Below are positions 9,576 to 17,015 of a stretch of DNA of 64,000 nt, in pieces. The first letter of the stretch is position 1; each line of letters begins with the position of its first letter. The notes beneath the pieces were generated by a model. The model did not search any database. It was not told the DNA's origin and saw only the letters and a program-made list of their open reading frames with translations. Location of the stretch: contig NZ_CP163525.1 of assembly GCF_041080655.1 (NCBI RefSeq), positions 7,998,001-8,062,000 on the forward strand, read 5' to 3'. This stretch comes from Streptomyces sp. CG4 (lineage in GTDB: Bacteria; Actinomycetota; Actinomycetes; Streptomycetales; Streptomycetaceae). The position numbers and the translations under genes are program-made.

Positions 9576-10600
9576 GCGCGGATCAGCGCCGACAGCACCA
9601 GCGTGCCCGGCAGCAGCGGCACCCAGTCGGTCAGCACCCGGTAGCCGATCACCGTCGCGGTGGCCAGCGCCAGGGAGGAGCCGAAGGCGACCAGCGTCCA
9701 CACCAGCGCCGCGTCGACCGCGAGCCCGCCCGGCGCCGGCACCGCCCCGACGGCCGTGCCCGCCGCGAGATAGGCGAGCACCGTGTGCGCCCAGGGCAGC
9801 GCCAGCCCGAGCGCCGCACCGACACAGGCGAGGGTCGTCCCCTGGAGCAACGGCATCGCGATCGCCCCGCCCCACAGCGCGGCCACCCGGGCGGGCCGCG
9901 TGTGCACCTCCCGTGCGTCGGCGAGGGCGGAGCGCAGCAGCCCGGTCACCGGTCGCCGCAACGGCCGTACGACCGTCAGCAGCACGCCCACGACGGCGAG
10001 GGCACCGCCCGCGACCGCGGCGAGCGGCACCAGCAGGCGCCCGTCCGGGACCAGCTCGCCGAGGCGCCGCCAGGCCGGTGACACCGCGAGAAGGACCACC
10101 AGCACGACCGTCTTGGCGGAGGACTTCGCCAGCGAGTACAGCCCGATGGACGCGGTCGCACGCTCCAGCGGCACCCCGCGCGCCCGCAGAAAGCGCACGG
10201 TGACGGCGTGGGCGCCGAACCCGGCGGGGAGCGCGTGGTTGGCGGCACCGGCGGCGAACTGCGAGGCCAGCAGCAGCCCCGGCGGCACCCGGTCGGGCAG
10301 GGCGCCCTGCCGTACGCAGGTGGCCGCCACCCAGTTCAGGCAGGTGAATCCGCCCCCGGCCAGCAGCCACCAGGGATCCGCGGCGACGAGCCGCCGGACC
10401 CCCTCGTACACCGCGGGCCGGTTGGCCACGGCCCAGCCGCCGGCCAGCAGCAGCGGAGCCAGGCACAGGGCCAGCCGTACGGACCGGCCCGCCATGAAGG
10501 ACGCGGGCCGGGGCGAAACCGTTCCCGGCGCGAGCGGGGAGGCCGGAGACAGGGGGAGCGAGGGGAGCGAGGAGAGCGAGGACGGGGACGGTGAGGACAC
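9563..10600 (-). CDS. LPG-synthase-type (AglD/UPF0104) integral membrane protein, possible lipid flippase
   Basis: A polytopic protein of about 345 residues with 7-8 hydrophobic segments, matching the lysylphosphatidylglycerol synthetase transmembrane domain. Recognisable segments are HALPAGFGAHAVTVRF, SLAKSSAKT and AVPAPGGLAVDAALV. The chosen GTG (10600) has GGAAGGA ten bases upstream; Met codons at 10495 and 10768 are alternatives, and the first membrane segment starts just after 10495. The protein faces the glycolipid-like cluster tail to tail. A role in moving or modifying the lipid product in the membrane is inferred from this context. Confidence 0.78.
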   Translation of the reverse strand: MSSPSPSSLSSLPSLPLSPASPLAPGTVSPRPASFMAGRSVRLALCLAPLLLAGGWAVANRPAVYEGVRRLVAADPWWLLAGGGFTCLNWVAATCVRQGALPDRVPPGLLLASQFAAGAANHALPAGFGAHAVTVRFLRARGVPLERATASIGLYSLAKSSAKTVVLVVLLAVSPAWRRLGELVPDGRLLVPLAAVAGGALAVVGVLLTVVRPLRRPVTGLLRSALADAREVHTRPARVAALWGGAIAMPLLQGTTLACVGAALGLALPWAHTVLAYLAAGTAVGAVPAPGGLAVDAALVWTLVAFGSSLALATATVIGYRVLTDWVPLLPGTLVLSALIRAKVL

Positions 10601-10851
10601 GGGGACGTCGTCCTTCCGCAGCGGGCCCCGGGGCGGGGACCTGGGGGAGGCGGGGCGGGCGAAACCGCGAGGAGCCTTCCCCTCCCGCGTGACACGGGGA
10701 TGTCCGAAAACCGAAGGACGGAGGGCGGGACGGTGCCACTGGGCGGACGCGCGCGAGCCGCCGTTCACCGTCGACCAGGTAGCCTTCCCTTGGGACGCCC
10801 TTTACATGCGGCGCCCGGCACGCAAGGACAGCGACAGGGGAGGATCCGGCG

Positions 10852-11499
10852 GTGCACGTCCAGGAATGGCTCGACTCGGTACCGGCGGTCGCCGTCTACG
10901 CCATGGTGGCCCTGGTGATCGGTCTGGAGAGCCTGGGCATCCCGCTGCCGGGCGAGATCGTCCTGGTGTCGGCGGCGCTGATGTCCTCCCAGCACTCGGG
11001 CATCAACCCGATCGTCCTCGGCGCCTGCGCGACCGCCGGCGCCGTGGTCGGCGACTCCATCGGCTACGCCATCGGCCGCAAGGGCGGCCGCCCGCTGCTC
11101 GCCTGGCTGGGCAAGAAGTTCCCGAGACACTTCAGCGAGGGCCACGTGGCCACCGCCGAGCGGTCCTTCGAGAAGTGGGGCATGTGGGCCGTCTTCTTCG
11201 GCCGCTTCATCGCCCTCCTGCGCATCTTCGCCGGGCCGCTCGCCGGCGTCCTCCACATGCCGTACTGGAAGTTCCTGATCGCCAACGTCCTCGGCGGCAT
11301 CTGCTGGGCGGGCGGCACCACGGCCGTCATCTACTACGTGGGCGTCGTAGCCGAGGGCTGGCTGAAGAAGTTCTCCTACGTGGGCCTCGCGGCCGCGGTC
11401 CTGATCGGCCTGGCCTCCATGCTCCTCGTCAAGCGCAAGGCGAAGAAGGCCCAGCAGCACAACGAACGAGACGCGGAACCAGTCAATGCCGGGGAGTGA
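10852..11499 (+). CDS. DedA-family membrane protein
   Basis: A 215-residue DedA/SNARE-associated-domain protein with the characteristic LGIPLPGEIVL re-entrant segment near the N-terminus and FGRFIALLRIFAGPLAG in the middle, followed by C-terminal membrane helices and a Lys-rich tail. DedA proteins are now linked to lipid scrambling or undecaprenyl-phosphate recycling across the inner membrane. The GTG start is preceded by AGGGGAGGA at good spacing. The gene is convergent with the carbonic anhydrase-like gene (6-base gap). Confidence 0.88.
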   Translation: MHVQEWLDSVPAVAVYAMVALVIGLESLGIPLPGEIVLVSAALMSSQHSGINPIVLGACATAGAVVGDSIGYAIGRKGGRPLLAWLGKKFPRHFSEGHVATAERSFEKWGMWAVFFGRFIALLRIFAGPLAGVLHMPYWKFLIANVLGGICWAGGTTAVIYYVGVVAEGWLKKFSYVGLAAAVLIGLASMLLVKRKAKKAQQHNERDAEPVNAGE

Positions 11500-11505
11500 G
11501 CCGGC

Positions 11506-12039
11506 CTAAAGGGGCCGATGCACATCCTTGTGCGCCTTCGCCAACTCGGCATACATCGTGCCGTTGAGGGTGACCCCCTGCCGCTCCTCCTCGGTAAGCG
11601 CCCGCTTGACCTTCGCCGGCACCCCGGCCACGAGCGACCCGGGCGGCACCACCATCCCCTGAGGAACCAGGGCCTGCGCGGCAACGAGCGACCCCGCGCC
11701 GATCACCGCACCGTTCAGCACGGTCGCCCCCATCCCGATGAGGCAGTCGTCCCCGACGGTTGCCCCGTGGACCACGGCGTTGTGCCCGACGGAAACCCGC
11801 TCCCCGATCGAAACCGGAAACCCGGGATCGGCATGAAGCGTCACGTTGTCCTGCACATTCGCGCTCGCCCCCACGGTGATCGTCTCGACGTCTCCCCGCA
11901 CGACCGCCCCGTACCAGACGCTGGCCCCGGCATGCAGCGTGACGTCCCCGATCACCGAGGCCGTAGGCGCCACGAACGCCTCCGGATCGACCCGCGGCTC
12001 CTTGCCCCCGATACCCACGATCAGCGCCTGCTGCGTCAT
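11506..12039 (-). CDS. Gamma-carbonic anhydrase-like left-handed beta-helix protein
   Basis: A 177-residue hexapeptide-repeat protein. Metal-ligand histidines appear in NVTLHAD, GHNAVVHG and neighbouring coils; QDN and GMGA segments match the gamma-carbonic anhydrase/YrdA group. The start at 12039 is supported by GAGGAG upstream; an upstream Met would add an unrelated arginine/cysteine-rich leader. Whether it hydrates CO2 or is one of the many catalytically untested family members cannot be told. It is divergent from the acetyltransferase gene. Confidence 0.85.
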   Translation of the reverse strand: MTQQALIVGIGGKEPRVDPEAFVAPTASVIGDVTLHAGASVWYGAVVRGDVETITVGASANVQDNVTLHADPGFPVSIGERVSVGHNAVVHGATVGDDCLIGMGATVLNGAVIGAGSLVAAQALVPQGMVVPPGSLVAGVPAKVKRALTEEERQGVTLNGTMYAELAKAHKDVHRPL

Positions 12040-12148
12040 CACCGTCTCCTCGCATCCGTAAGTACCCCGCACGGTACGACAAAGGGTGGGGCAAAGATCA
12101 CAGCAGCCCGCCCTCTCCTCGAAGGCAACCGCTGAGTAACGTGACCCC

Positions 12149-12913
12149 GTGCCGAAGCGCAAGAACACGTTCTCATCCTGGAGGCAGGGCCTCGCCCAGC
12201 GCGCCGTCCACGCGGCCTGGGCCTGGGTCCAGCGCACCGGCTCCGTCACCGCCGATCACCCCGGCCGCCTGAAGTTCGCAGCGATCGGGGAAGCCACCCG
12301 CCTCGCCTTCCCGCTCGGCACGGTCTTCGGCGAGCCCTGGATCCGCCTCGGGTCCCACTGCATCATCGGCGAGCAGGTCACGCTGACCGCCGGCCTGATG
12401 CCGGACCTGGACCTCGGCCCGGACCCCATCCTGCGCATCGGCGACGGAGTGGTGCTCGGGCGCGGCAGCCACGTCATCGCGGACACGACGGTCACCATCG
12501 GCAGCGACTGCTACTTCGGCCCGTACGTCTACGTCACCTCCACCAACCACTCCTACGACGACCCCCACCAGCCGATCGGCAGGCAGTGGCCGCGCATGGA
12601 GCCGGTGGAGATAGGTCCGGGCTGCTGGATCGGCACCGGCGCGGTGATCCTGCCGGGCGCGCGGATCGGCCGGAACGTGGTCGTCGCGGCCGGCGCGGTG
12701 GTGCGCGGCACGGTGCCCGATCACGCCGTGGTGGCCGGTGCGCCCGCCCGGGTCGTCCGGCGCTGGACGCCCGAGGACGGCTGGCAGCCACCGCTCCGGA
12801 CTCCGGCTCCGGTGCCGATCCCGGACGGGACGACCCCGGAGCAGCTGCGCGCGCTGGCAGAACTGGACGAGGACACAGCGGCCCGCCTCGCGGCACTCGA
12901 ACCCGAGAGCTGA
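12149..12913 (+). CDS. Hexapeptide-repeat acyltransferase (LbetaH type)
   Basis: A 254-residue protein with an N-terminal helical part and a left-handed beta-helix acyltransferase core (about 60-210). The loop TSTNHSYDD contains the catalytic-type His of the galactoside/maltose/NodL acetyltransferase group, and the core ends with VVAGAPARVVR. It probably transfers acetyl groups from acetyl-CoA to a sugar or cell-surface acceptor. The start is GTG at 12149; the gene is read divergently from the carbonic anhydrase-like gene across about 110 bases. Confidence 0.82.
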   Translation: MPKRKNTFSSWRQGLAQRAVHAAWAWVQRTGSVTADHPGRLKFAAIGEATRLAFPLGTVFGEPWIRLGSHCIIGEQVTLTAGLMPDLDLGPDPILRIGDGVVLGRGSHVIADTTVTIGSDCYFGPYVYVTSTNHSYDDPHQPIGRQWPRMEPVEIGPGCWIGTGAVILPGARIGRNVVVAAGAVVRGTVPDHAVVAGAPARVVRRWTPEDGWQPPLRTPAPVPIPDGTTPEQLRALAELDEDTAARLAALEPES

Positions 12914-13001
12914 CTCGGCCGGACCGCGACCGTGGATGCTGTGACGGCAGGGCCTCGCAGTACAGTGTGGTGAATGATCAGGTACACCTCACCGTAGTTC
13001 G

Positions 13002-13024
13002 GTTCAGTGAACATGGGTATCCCA
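13002..13024. promoter_or_regulatory. Adjacent dyads and putative -10 upstream of XRE-cupin gene
   Basis: GTTCAGTGAAC (13002-13012) is a 5+1+5 palindrome, immediately followed by TGGGTATCCCA (13014-13024). A TATATT hexamer at 13025-13030 could be the -10 of a promoter whose -35 overlaps the first dyad. An autoregulatory operator is inferred. Confidence 0.5.
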
Positions 13025-13053
13025 TATATTGAACTCTCATCGATGGACGTGAC

Positions 13054-13626
13054 GTGTCGGACCTCGACCTGCTGACCCAGTCCCTGGCGCGCAACGTCAA
13101 GCGCTGGCGCACCGAGCGCGGCTTCACCCTGGACGCGCTCGCCGCCCGCGCGGGCGTCAGTCGCGGCATGCTCATCCAGATCGAGCAGGCCCGGACGAAC
13201 CCCAGCATCGGCACCGTCGTCAAGATCGGCGACGCGCTCGGCATCAGCATCACCACCCTGCTCGACTACGAGCAGGGCCGCACCGTCCGCATCGTCCCCG
13301 CCGAACAGGCCGTACGGATGTGGCACACCGACGCCGGCAGCTACAACCGCCTGCTGGCGGGCACCGAGGCCCCCGGCCCGCTGGAGATGTGGGACTGGCG
13401 GTTGATGCCGGGCGAGCAGAGCCCCTCCGAGCCGCATCCGGTGGGCACGGTGGAACTCGTCCACGTCACCGCGGGCGAACTGACCCTCACCGTGGACGGG
13501 GTGAAGCACCTCGTGCCGACCGGCGCCAGCGCCACGTTCGAGGCCGGCAGCCCGCACACCTACGGCAACGAGGGCGACGTACCGATGGAGATGGTGATGG
13601 CGGTCAGCGTCCCGCCCGTGGGCTGA
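13054..13626 (+). CDS. XRE-family transcriptional regulator with cupin sensor
   Basis: A 190-residue regulator: an N-terminal HTH_3 domain (about 7-65, LAARAGVSRGMLIQIEQ) and a C-terminal cupin (about 110-185) with VHVTAGELTLTVDG and GSPHTYGNEG as the two cupin motifs. Such proteins sense small metabolites and usually control an adjacent amino-acid or polyamine gene. The start is GTG at 13054, about 30 bases below two dyads that may be its operator. The next gene (YbaK-like) follows in the same direction after 32 bases. Confidence 0.87.
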   Translation: MSDLDLLTQSLARNVKRWRTERGFTLDALAARAGVSRGMLIQIEQARTNPSIGTVVKIGDALGISITTLLDYEQGRTVRIVPAEQAVRMWHTDAGSYNRLLAGTEAPGPLEMWDWRLMPGEQSPSEPHPVGTVELVHVTAGELTLTVDGVKHLVPTGASATFEAGSPHTYGNEGDVPMEMVMAVSVPPVG

Positions 13627-13658
13627 ACCGTGCTCCGGCGGGCTGTTAGCGTGCGGCC

Positions 13659-14216
13659 ATGCGCGCACCCATCGGAGACTTCGACACCGCCACGCCCGTG
13701 CCGGACTGCCTGGAGGAGCTGGTCGCCCCGGTCGCCGAGGCCGTACGCCGGTGGCAGGGCGCGACCCCCGCGGACCGGATCCTCTATGTCGAGACCGACC
13801 CGCGGTGGGCGGACACCACCGTCTTCGTCGAGCACTACGGCCGCGATCTGCTGGAGCGGTCGGCGAACTGTGTGGTGGTCGCGGGCAAGCGCGGCGGCGA
13901 GACCACCCTTGTCGCATGCCTGGTGCTCTCCACCACCCGGGCCGACGTCAACGGCCTGGTGCGCTGCCAACTCGGCGCGCGCAAGGCCTCGTTCGCCTCG
14001 ATGGAGACGGCGACCGGCGAGACCGGCATGGAGTACGGCGGCATCACCCCGGTCGGACTGCCCGCCGGCTGGCCGGTGCTGATCGACTCGGCCGTCGTCG
14101 ATCTGCCCTACGTCCTCGTCGGCAGCGGCCGCCGCCGCGGCAAGCTCCTGGTCCCCGGCAAGGCCCTCGCGGAACTTCCGGGCGCCGTGGTGCTGGAGGG
14201 CCTCGGGGTCGCCTGA
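13659..14216 (+). CDS. YbaK/EbsC-family protein (putative aminoacyl-tRNA deacylase)
   Basis: A 185-residue protein of the YbaK/ProX editing family. The family core is visible from CVVVAGKRGG through GARKASFASMETATGETG, then GGITPVGLPAGWPVLID and the end block LVGSGRRRGKLLVPG. The conserved Lys in GARKAS is the residue used for substrate positioning in characterised members. These enzymes hydrolyse mischarged Cys- or Ala-tRNA(Pro). TTAGCG lies about ten bases above the ATG, so the message may be leaderless. Confidence 0.82.
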   Translation: MRAPIGDFDTATPVPDCLEELVAPVAEAVRRWQGATPADRILYVETDPRWADTTVFVEHYGRDLLERSANCVVVAGKRGGETTLVACLVLSTTRADVNGLVRCQLGARKASFASMETATGETGMEYGGITPVGLPAGWPVLIDSAVVDLPYVLVGSGRRRGKLLVPGKALAELPGAVVLEGLGVA

Positions 14217-14252
14217 GGCCGGCAGGACGTAGGACCTCGCGGGTGTGGGAGG

Positions 14253-15296
14253 TCAGGCCGTCGCATGGTGGGCCAGCACCAGATGCGGGTCCCGCTCGCC
14301 CGGCGCCGGTGCCGGATCGGCGTGCACCAGGGCCGCCGTCAGCTTCGGTACGGCGTGCAGCAGGGCGTGTTCGGCCTCGACGGCGACGGCATGCGCCTGT
14401 CGTAGCGTCGCCTCGCCGTCCACCACCACCGCGAGTTCGGCCCGCAGCCGGTGCCCGATCCACCGCAGCCGCAGCTCACCCACCTCGCGCACGCCCGGCA
14501 CCGCCCGCACCGCCCGCTCGGCCCGGTCCACCAGCGCCGGGTCGACCGCGTCTAGCATCCGCCGGAACACCTCCCGCGCCGCGTCCCGCAGCACCAGCAC
14601 GATCGCGACCGTGATCGCCAACCCGACGACGGGGTCGGCCGGTTGCCACCCGAGGGCCGACCCGCCCGCGCCCACCAGCACCGCCAGCGAGGTGAATCCG
14701 TCGGTCCGGGCGTGGAGCCCGTCGGCGACGAGCGCGGCCGAGCCGATCTCCCGGCCCACCCGGATCCGGTACCGGGCCACCCACTCGTTGCCGATGAACC
14801 CGAGCAGCGCGGCCGCCGCGACCGCCGGCAGTTGGGTGACCGGGCGCGGATCGAGCAGCCGTCCCACGGCCGCCCACGCCGCGAAGGCCGCCGAGGCGGC
14901 GATGGTCAGCACGATCACCAGCCCCGCGAGATCCTCGGCGCGCCCGTAGCCGTAGGTGAACCGGCGGGTCGCCGCCCGCCGCCCCAGCACGAAGGCGATG
15001 CCGAGGGGTACGGCGGTCAGCGCGTCGGCGGCGTTGTGCACGGAGTCCCCGAGCAGCGCCACCGACCCGGAGACGGCCACCACGGCCGCCTGTGCCAGCG
15101 CGGTCACCCCGAGCACGCCCAGCGACACCCACAACGCCCGCATCCCCCGCGCCGAGGCCTCCATCGCCGGGTCCAGCTTGTCGGCGCTGTCGTGGGAGTG
15201 CGGGGTGAGCAGATGCGCGATCCGGTGCCGGAGACCGGGGGTGTGGGTGTGGCTCGCGTGGCCGTGCTCGTGGTGATGCGAGTGCCGGTCGTTCAC
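14253..15296 (-). CDS. Cation diffusion facilitator (CzcD/ZitB-like) metal exporter
   Basis: A 347-residue CDF transporter. The His-rich N-terminus (HSHHHEHGHASHTH) probably binds metal; six membrane helices include the two transport-site motifs HNAAD (second helix) and HARTD (fifth helix). The C-terminal cytoplasmic domain includes ELRLRWIGHRLRAEL. The likely substrate is Zn2+ or a related divalent ion, exported by proton antiport. It is divergent from an ArsR-type repressor with a His-rich N-terminus, suggesting metal-responsive control from the shared intergenic region. Confidence 0.9.
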   Translation of the reverse strand: MNDRHSHHHEHGHASHTHTPGLRHRIAHLLTPHSHDSADKLDPAMEASARGMRALWVSLGVLGVTALAQAAVVAVSGSVALLGDSVHNAADALTAVPLGIAFVLGRRAATRRFTYGYGRAEDLAGLVIVLTIAASAAFAAWAAVGRLLDPRPVTQLPAVAAAALLGFIGNEWVARYRIRVGREIGSAALVADGLHARTDGFTSLAVLVGAGGSALGWQPADPVVGLAITVAIVLVLRDAAREVFRRMLDAVDPALVDRAERAVRAVPGVREVGELRLRWIGHRLRAELAVVVDGEATLRQAHAVAVEAEHALLHAVPKLTAALVHADPAPAPGERDPHLVLAHHATA

Positions 15297-15322
15297 GTGG
15301 GTCTCCTTCCGGTGTGCGGGAG

Positions 15323-15370
15323 TGGACGCGGGGCGTCCACGGGACCATTATGTGCGTATGAGCGCACGCA
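15323..15370 (+). promoter_or_regulatory. Promoter and operator of the ArsR gene, overlapping its start codon
   Basis: A -35-like TGGACG (15323-15328) and a -10-like CATTAT (15346-15351) are separated by 17 bases, which puts transcription start at the ATG at 15358. The interrupted dyad TGCGT-N8-ACGCA (15353-15370) spans that start codon and is the best operator candidate. Confidence 0.55.
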
Positions 15371-15720
15371 TGCACCTGTCACCTGCACACCATGCGCATA
15401 CGCGCACCCCGGGCGAGGAGCAGTTCGCGCTCGCGGCCGAGCTGATGGCCCTGCTCGGCGACCGCACCCGGCTCACTCTGATGCACGCTCTGACGGCCGG
15501 CGAGGCCGACGTCACGACGCTCACCGAGGCGTGCGGCGCGGCCCGTCCCGCGGTCAGCCAGCATCTGGCGCGGCTGCGCCTCGCGGGCCTGGTGAGGACC
15601 CGCAAGGAGGGCCGCCGGGTGATCTACTCCCTCCCGCACGGCCATCTGCGCCGACTGGTGGAGGAGGCCCTGAAGACGGCGGACCACCACCTCGCCGAAC
15701 GGCCCACCGGAGGTCAGTAG
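15358..15720 (+). CDS. ArsR/SmtB-family metal-sensing repressor
   Basis: A 120-residue winged-helix regulator: LMALLGDRTRLTLMHAL, recognition helix PAVSQHLARLRLAGLV, then the wing RKEGRRVIYSLP. The His residues at the start (HLSPAHHAHTH-like) and at the end (KTADHHLAE) fit an alpha5-type zinc site as in CzrA/SmtB. It probably represses the divergent CDF exporter. ATG 15358 coincides with the predicted transcription start (leaderless); ATG 15370 is an alternative. Its stop overlaps the convergent pobA stop region by 7 bases. Confidence 0.87.
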   Translation: MSARMHLSPAHHAHTRTPGEEQFALAAELMALLGDRTRLTLMHALTAGEADVTTLTEACGAARPAVSQHLARLRLAGLVRTRKEGRRVIYSLPHGHLRRLVEEALKTADHHLAERPTGGQ

Positions 15721-16949
15721 GCGGCTGCCGTGCCGAGGTACTGCTCGGCGAAGGCCGTCGCCGCGGCCGGCGAGGTGAACAGCCGGCGCAGCCGGGCCAG
15801 TGTCGTGCCGGCGCGGAACGGGTCGCCCGACGCGACCCCGTGGTAGATGTCCGACAGCCACTGCGAGAACTCCTGGTAGTCCCACACCCGCCGCAGACTC
15901 GCCGCCGAGTAGTCGTCCAGCCCGCCGCCGTCGCCCCGCGTCACGTACGCGGTGAGCGCGTCGCCGAGCAGGAAGGCGTCGTGCAGGGCGAGGTTCATGC
16001 CCTTCGCGGCGATGGGCGCGATCAGGTGCCCCGCGTCCCCGGCCAGGAACAGGCGCCCGTGGGTGAGCGGTTCGACGACGTAGTGGTGCATGTCCAGGAC
16101 GCGTTTCTCGATCAGCCGGCCCTCGGTGAGCGGGGGCGCACCGGTCGCGGCGAGCCGCTCGCGCAGCTCGGTCCAGACCCTGTCATGCGACCAGTTCTCC
16201 GGATCGTCGCCGGGCGGGCACTGCAGATAGAACCGGGTGACCTCGGGGCTGCGGGGCATCTGCCCGGCGAAACCCCGCTGATGGACGCCGAACAGGACGC
16301 AGTCCGTGGACGGCGGCACCTCCGCGAGCAGCGCCAGCCAGCCGATGCCGTCGTCCTGCCGGGCGATCCGCCGGTGCTCCGCGGGGATCGCGTCCCGCGT
16401 CACCCCGCGCGCCCCGTCGCAGCCCGCCACGAAGTCGCAGCGCAGCAGCCGCCGTTCACCCGTCTCCGGGCACCGGTACGACACCGCCGGCCGGTCCGAG
16501 TCCAGGTCATGCAGCCTGACCTCGCGCACGCCGAAACGGATGTCGCCGCCGCGTACGTCGGCGTACTCCCGCACCAGGTCCGTCACCAGCAGCGGCTGCG
16601 GATAGACGTAATGGTGACTGCCCGTCAGATCGGCGTACGGGAAGCGGTACCGTTCGCCGTCGAAGCGGAACTCGCAGACGCTGTGCAGCTCGGCGCGCTG
16701 CCGCAGCCGTTCGGCCAGGCCGCGCCGGCCGAGTTCGCGCACCGCCCATTCCTCGATCACGCCGGCCCGCGGCCGGGTCTCGATGAACTGCCTGCTCTCG
16801 GTCTCCAGGACCACGCAGTCGACGGAGGCGGCCCGCAGGATGTTGCCGACGGTGAGCCCGGCGGGCCCGGCGCCCACGACGACGACCGTACGGCGTTCCT
16901 CCGGAGCGGAGCCGGGGTGGGGGGAGGGGAGGATCATTGGGGAGATCAC
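15714..16949 (-). CDS. pobA: 4-hydroxybenzoate 3-monooxygenase
   Basis: A 411-residue FAD/NAD(P)H aromatic hydroxylase. It has VVGAGPAGLT (FAD), RPRAGVIEEW (close to the RIRAGVLE block of PobA), GCDGARGVTRDAIP (the DG motif) and LFLAGDAGHLIAPIAAKGMNLA (GD motif plus the PobA-type AKG segment). It converts 4-hydroxybenzoate to protocatechuate, feeding the beta-ketoadipate pathway. The GTG start at 16949 lies 7 bases below CATAAT on the minus strand (16956-16961), so the transcript may be leaderless. No other aromatic-degradation gene is adjacent. Confidence 0.85.
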   Translation of the reverse strand: MISPMILPSPHPGSAPEERRTVVVVGAGPAGLTVGNILRAASVDCVVLETESRQFIETRPRAGVIEEWAVRELGRRGLAERLRQRAELHSVCEFRFDGERYRFPYADLTGSHHYVYPQPLLVTDLVREYADVRGGDIRFGVREVRLHDLDSDRPAVSYRCPETGERRLLRCDFVAGCDGARGVTRDAIPAEHRRIARQDDGIGWLALLAEVPPSTDCVLFGVHQRGFAGQMPRSPEVTRFYLQCPPGDDPENWSHDRVWTELRERLAATGAPPLTEGRLIEKRVLDMHHYVVEPLTHGRLFLAGDAGHLIAPIAAKGMNLALHDAFLLGDALTAYVTRGDGGGLDDYSAASLRRVWDYQEFSQWLSDIYHGVASGDPFRAGTTLARLRRLFTSPAAATAFAEQYLGTAAAY

Positions 16950-16962
16950 CCCCGCATTATGA

Positions 16963-17000
16963 CGGTGTCCCGTCAGCCAGGATCGGCCGACGGGACACCG
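16963..17000 (-). terminator. Perfect 12-bp hairpin downstream of amino-acid permease
   Basis: CGGTGTCCCGTC (16963-16974) is complementary to GACGGGACACCG (16989-17000) with a 14-base loop. It lies just past the permease stop and just above pobA's start. No T-run follows, as is usual in Streptomyces terminators. Confidence 0.7.
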
Positions 17001-17015
17001 GGGGAGGGGGCGGGG

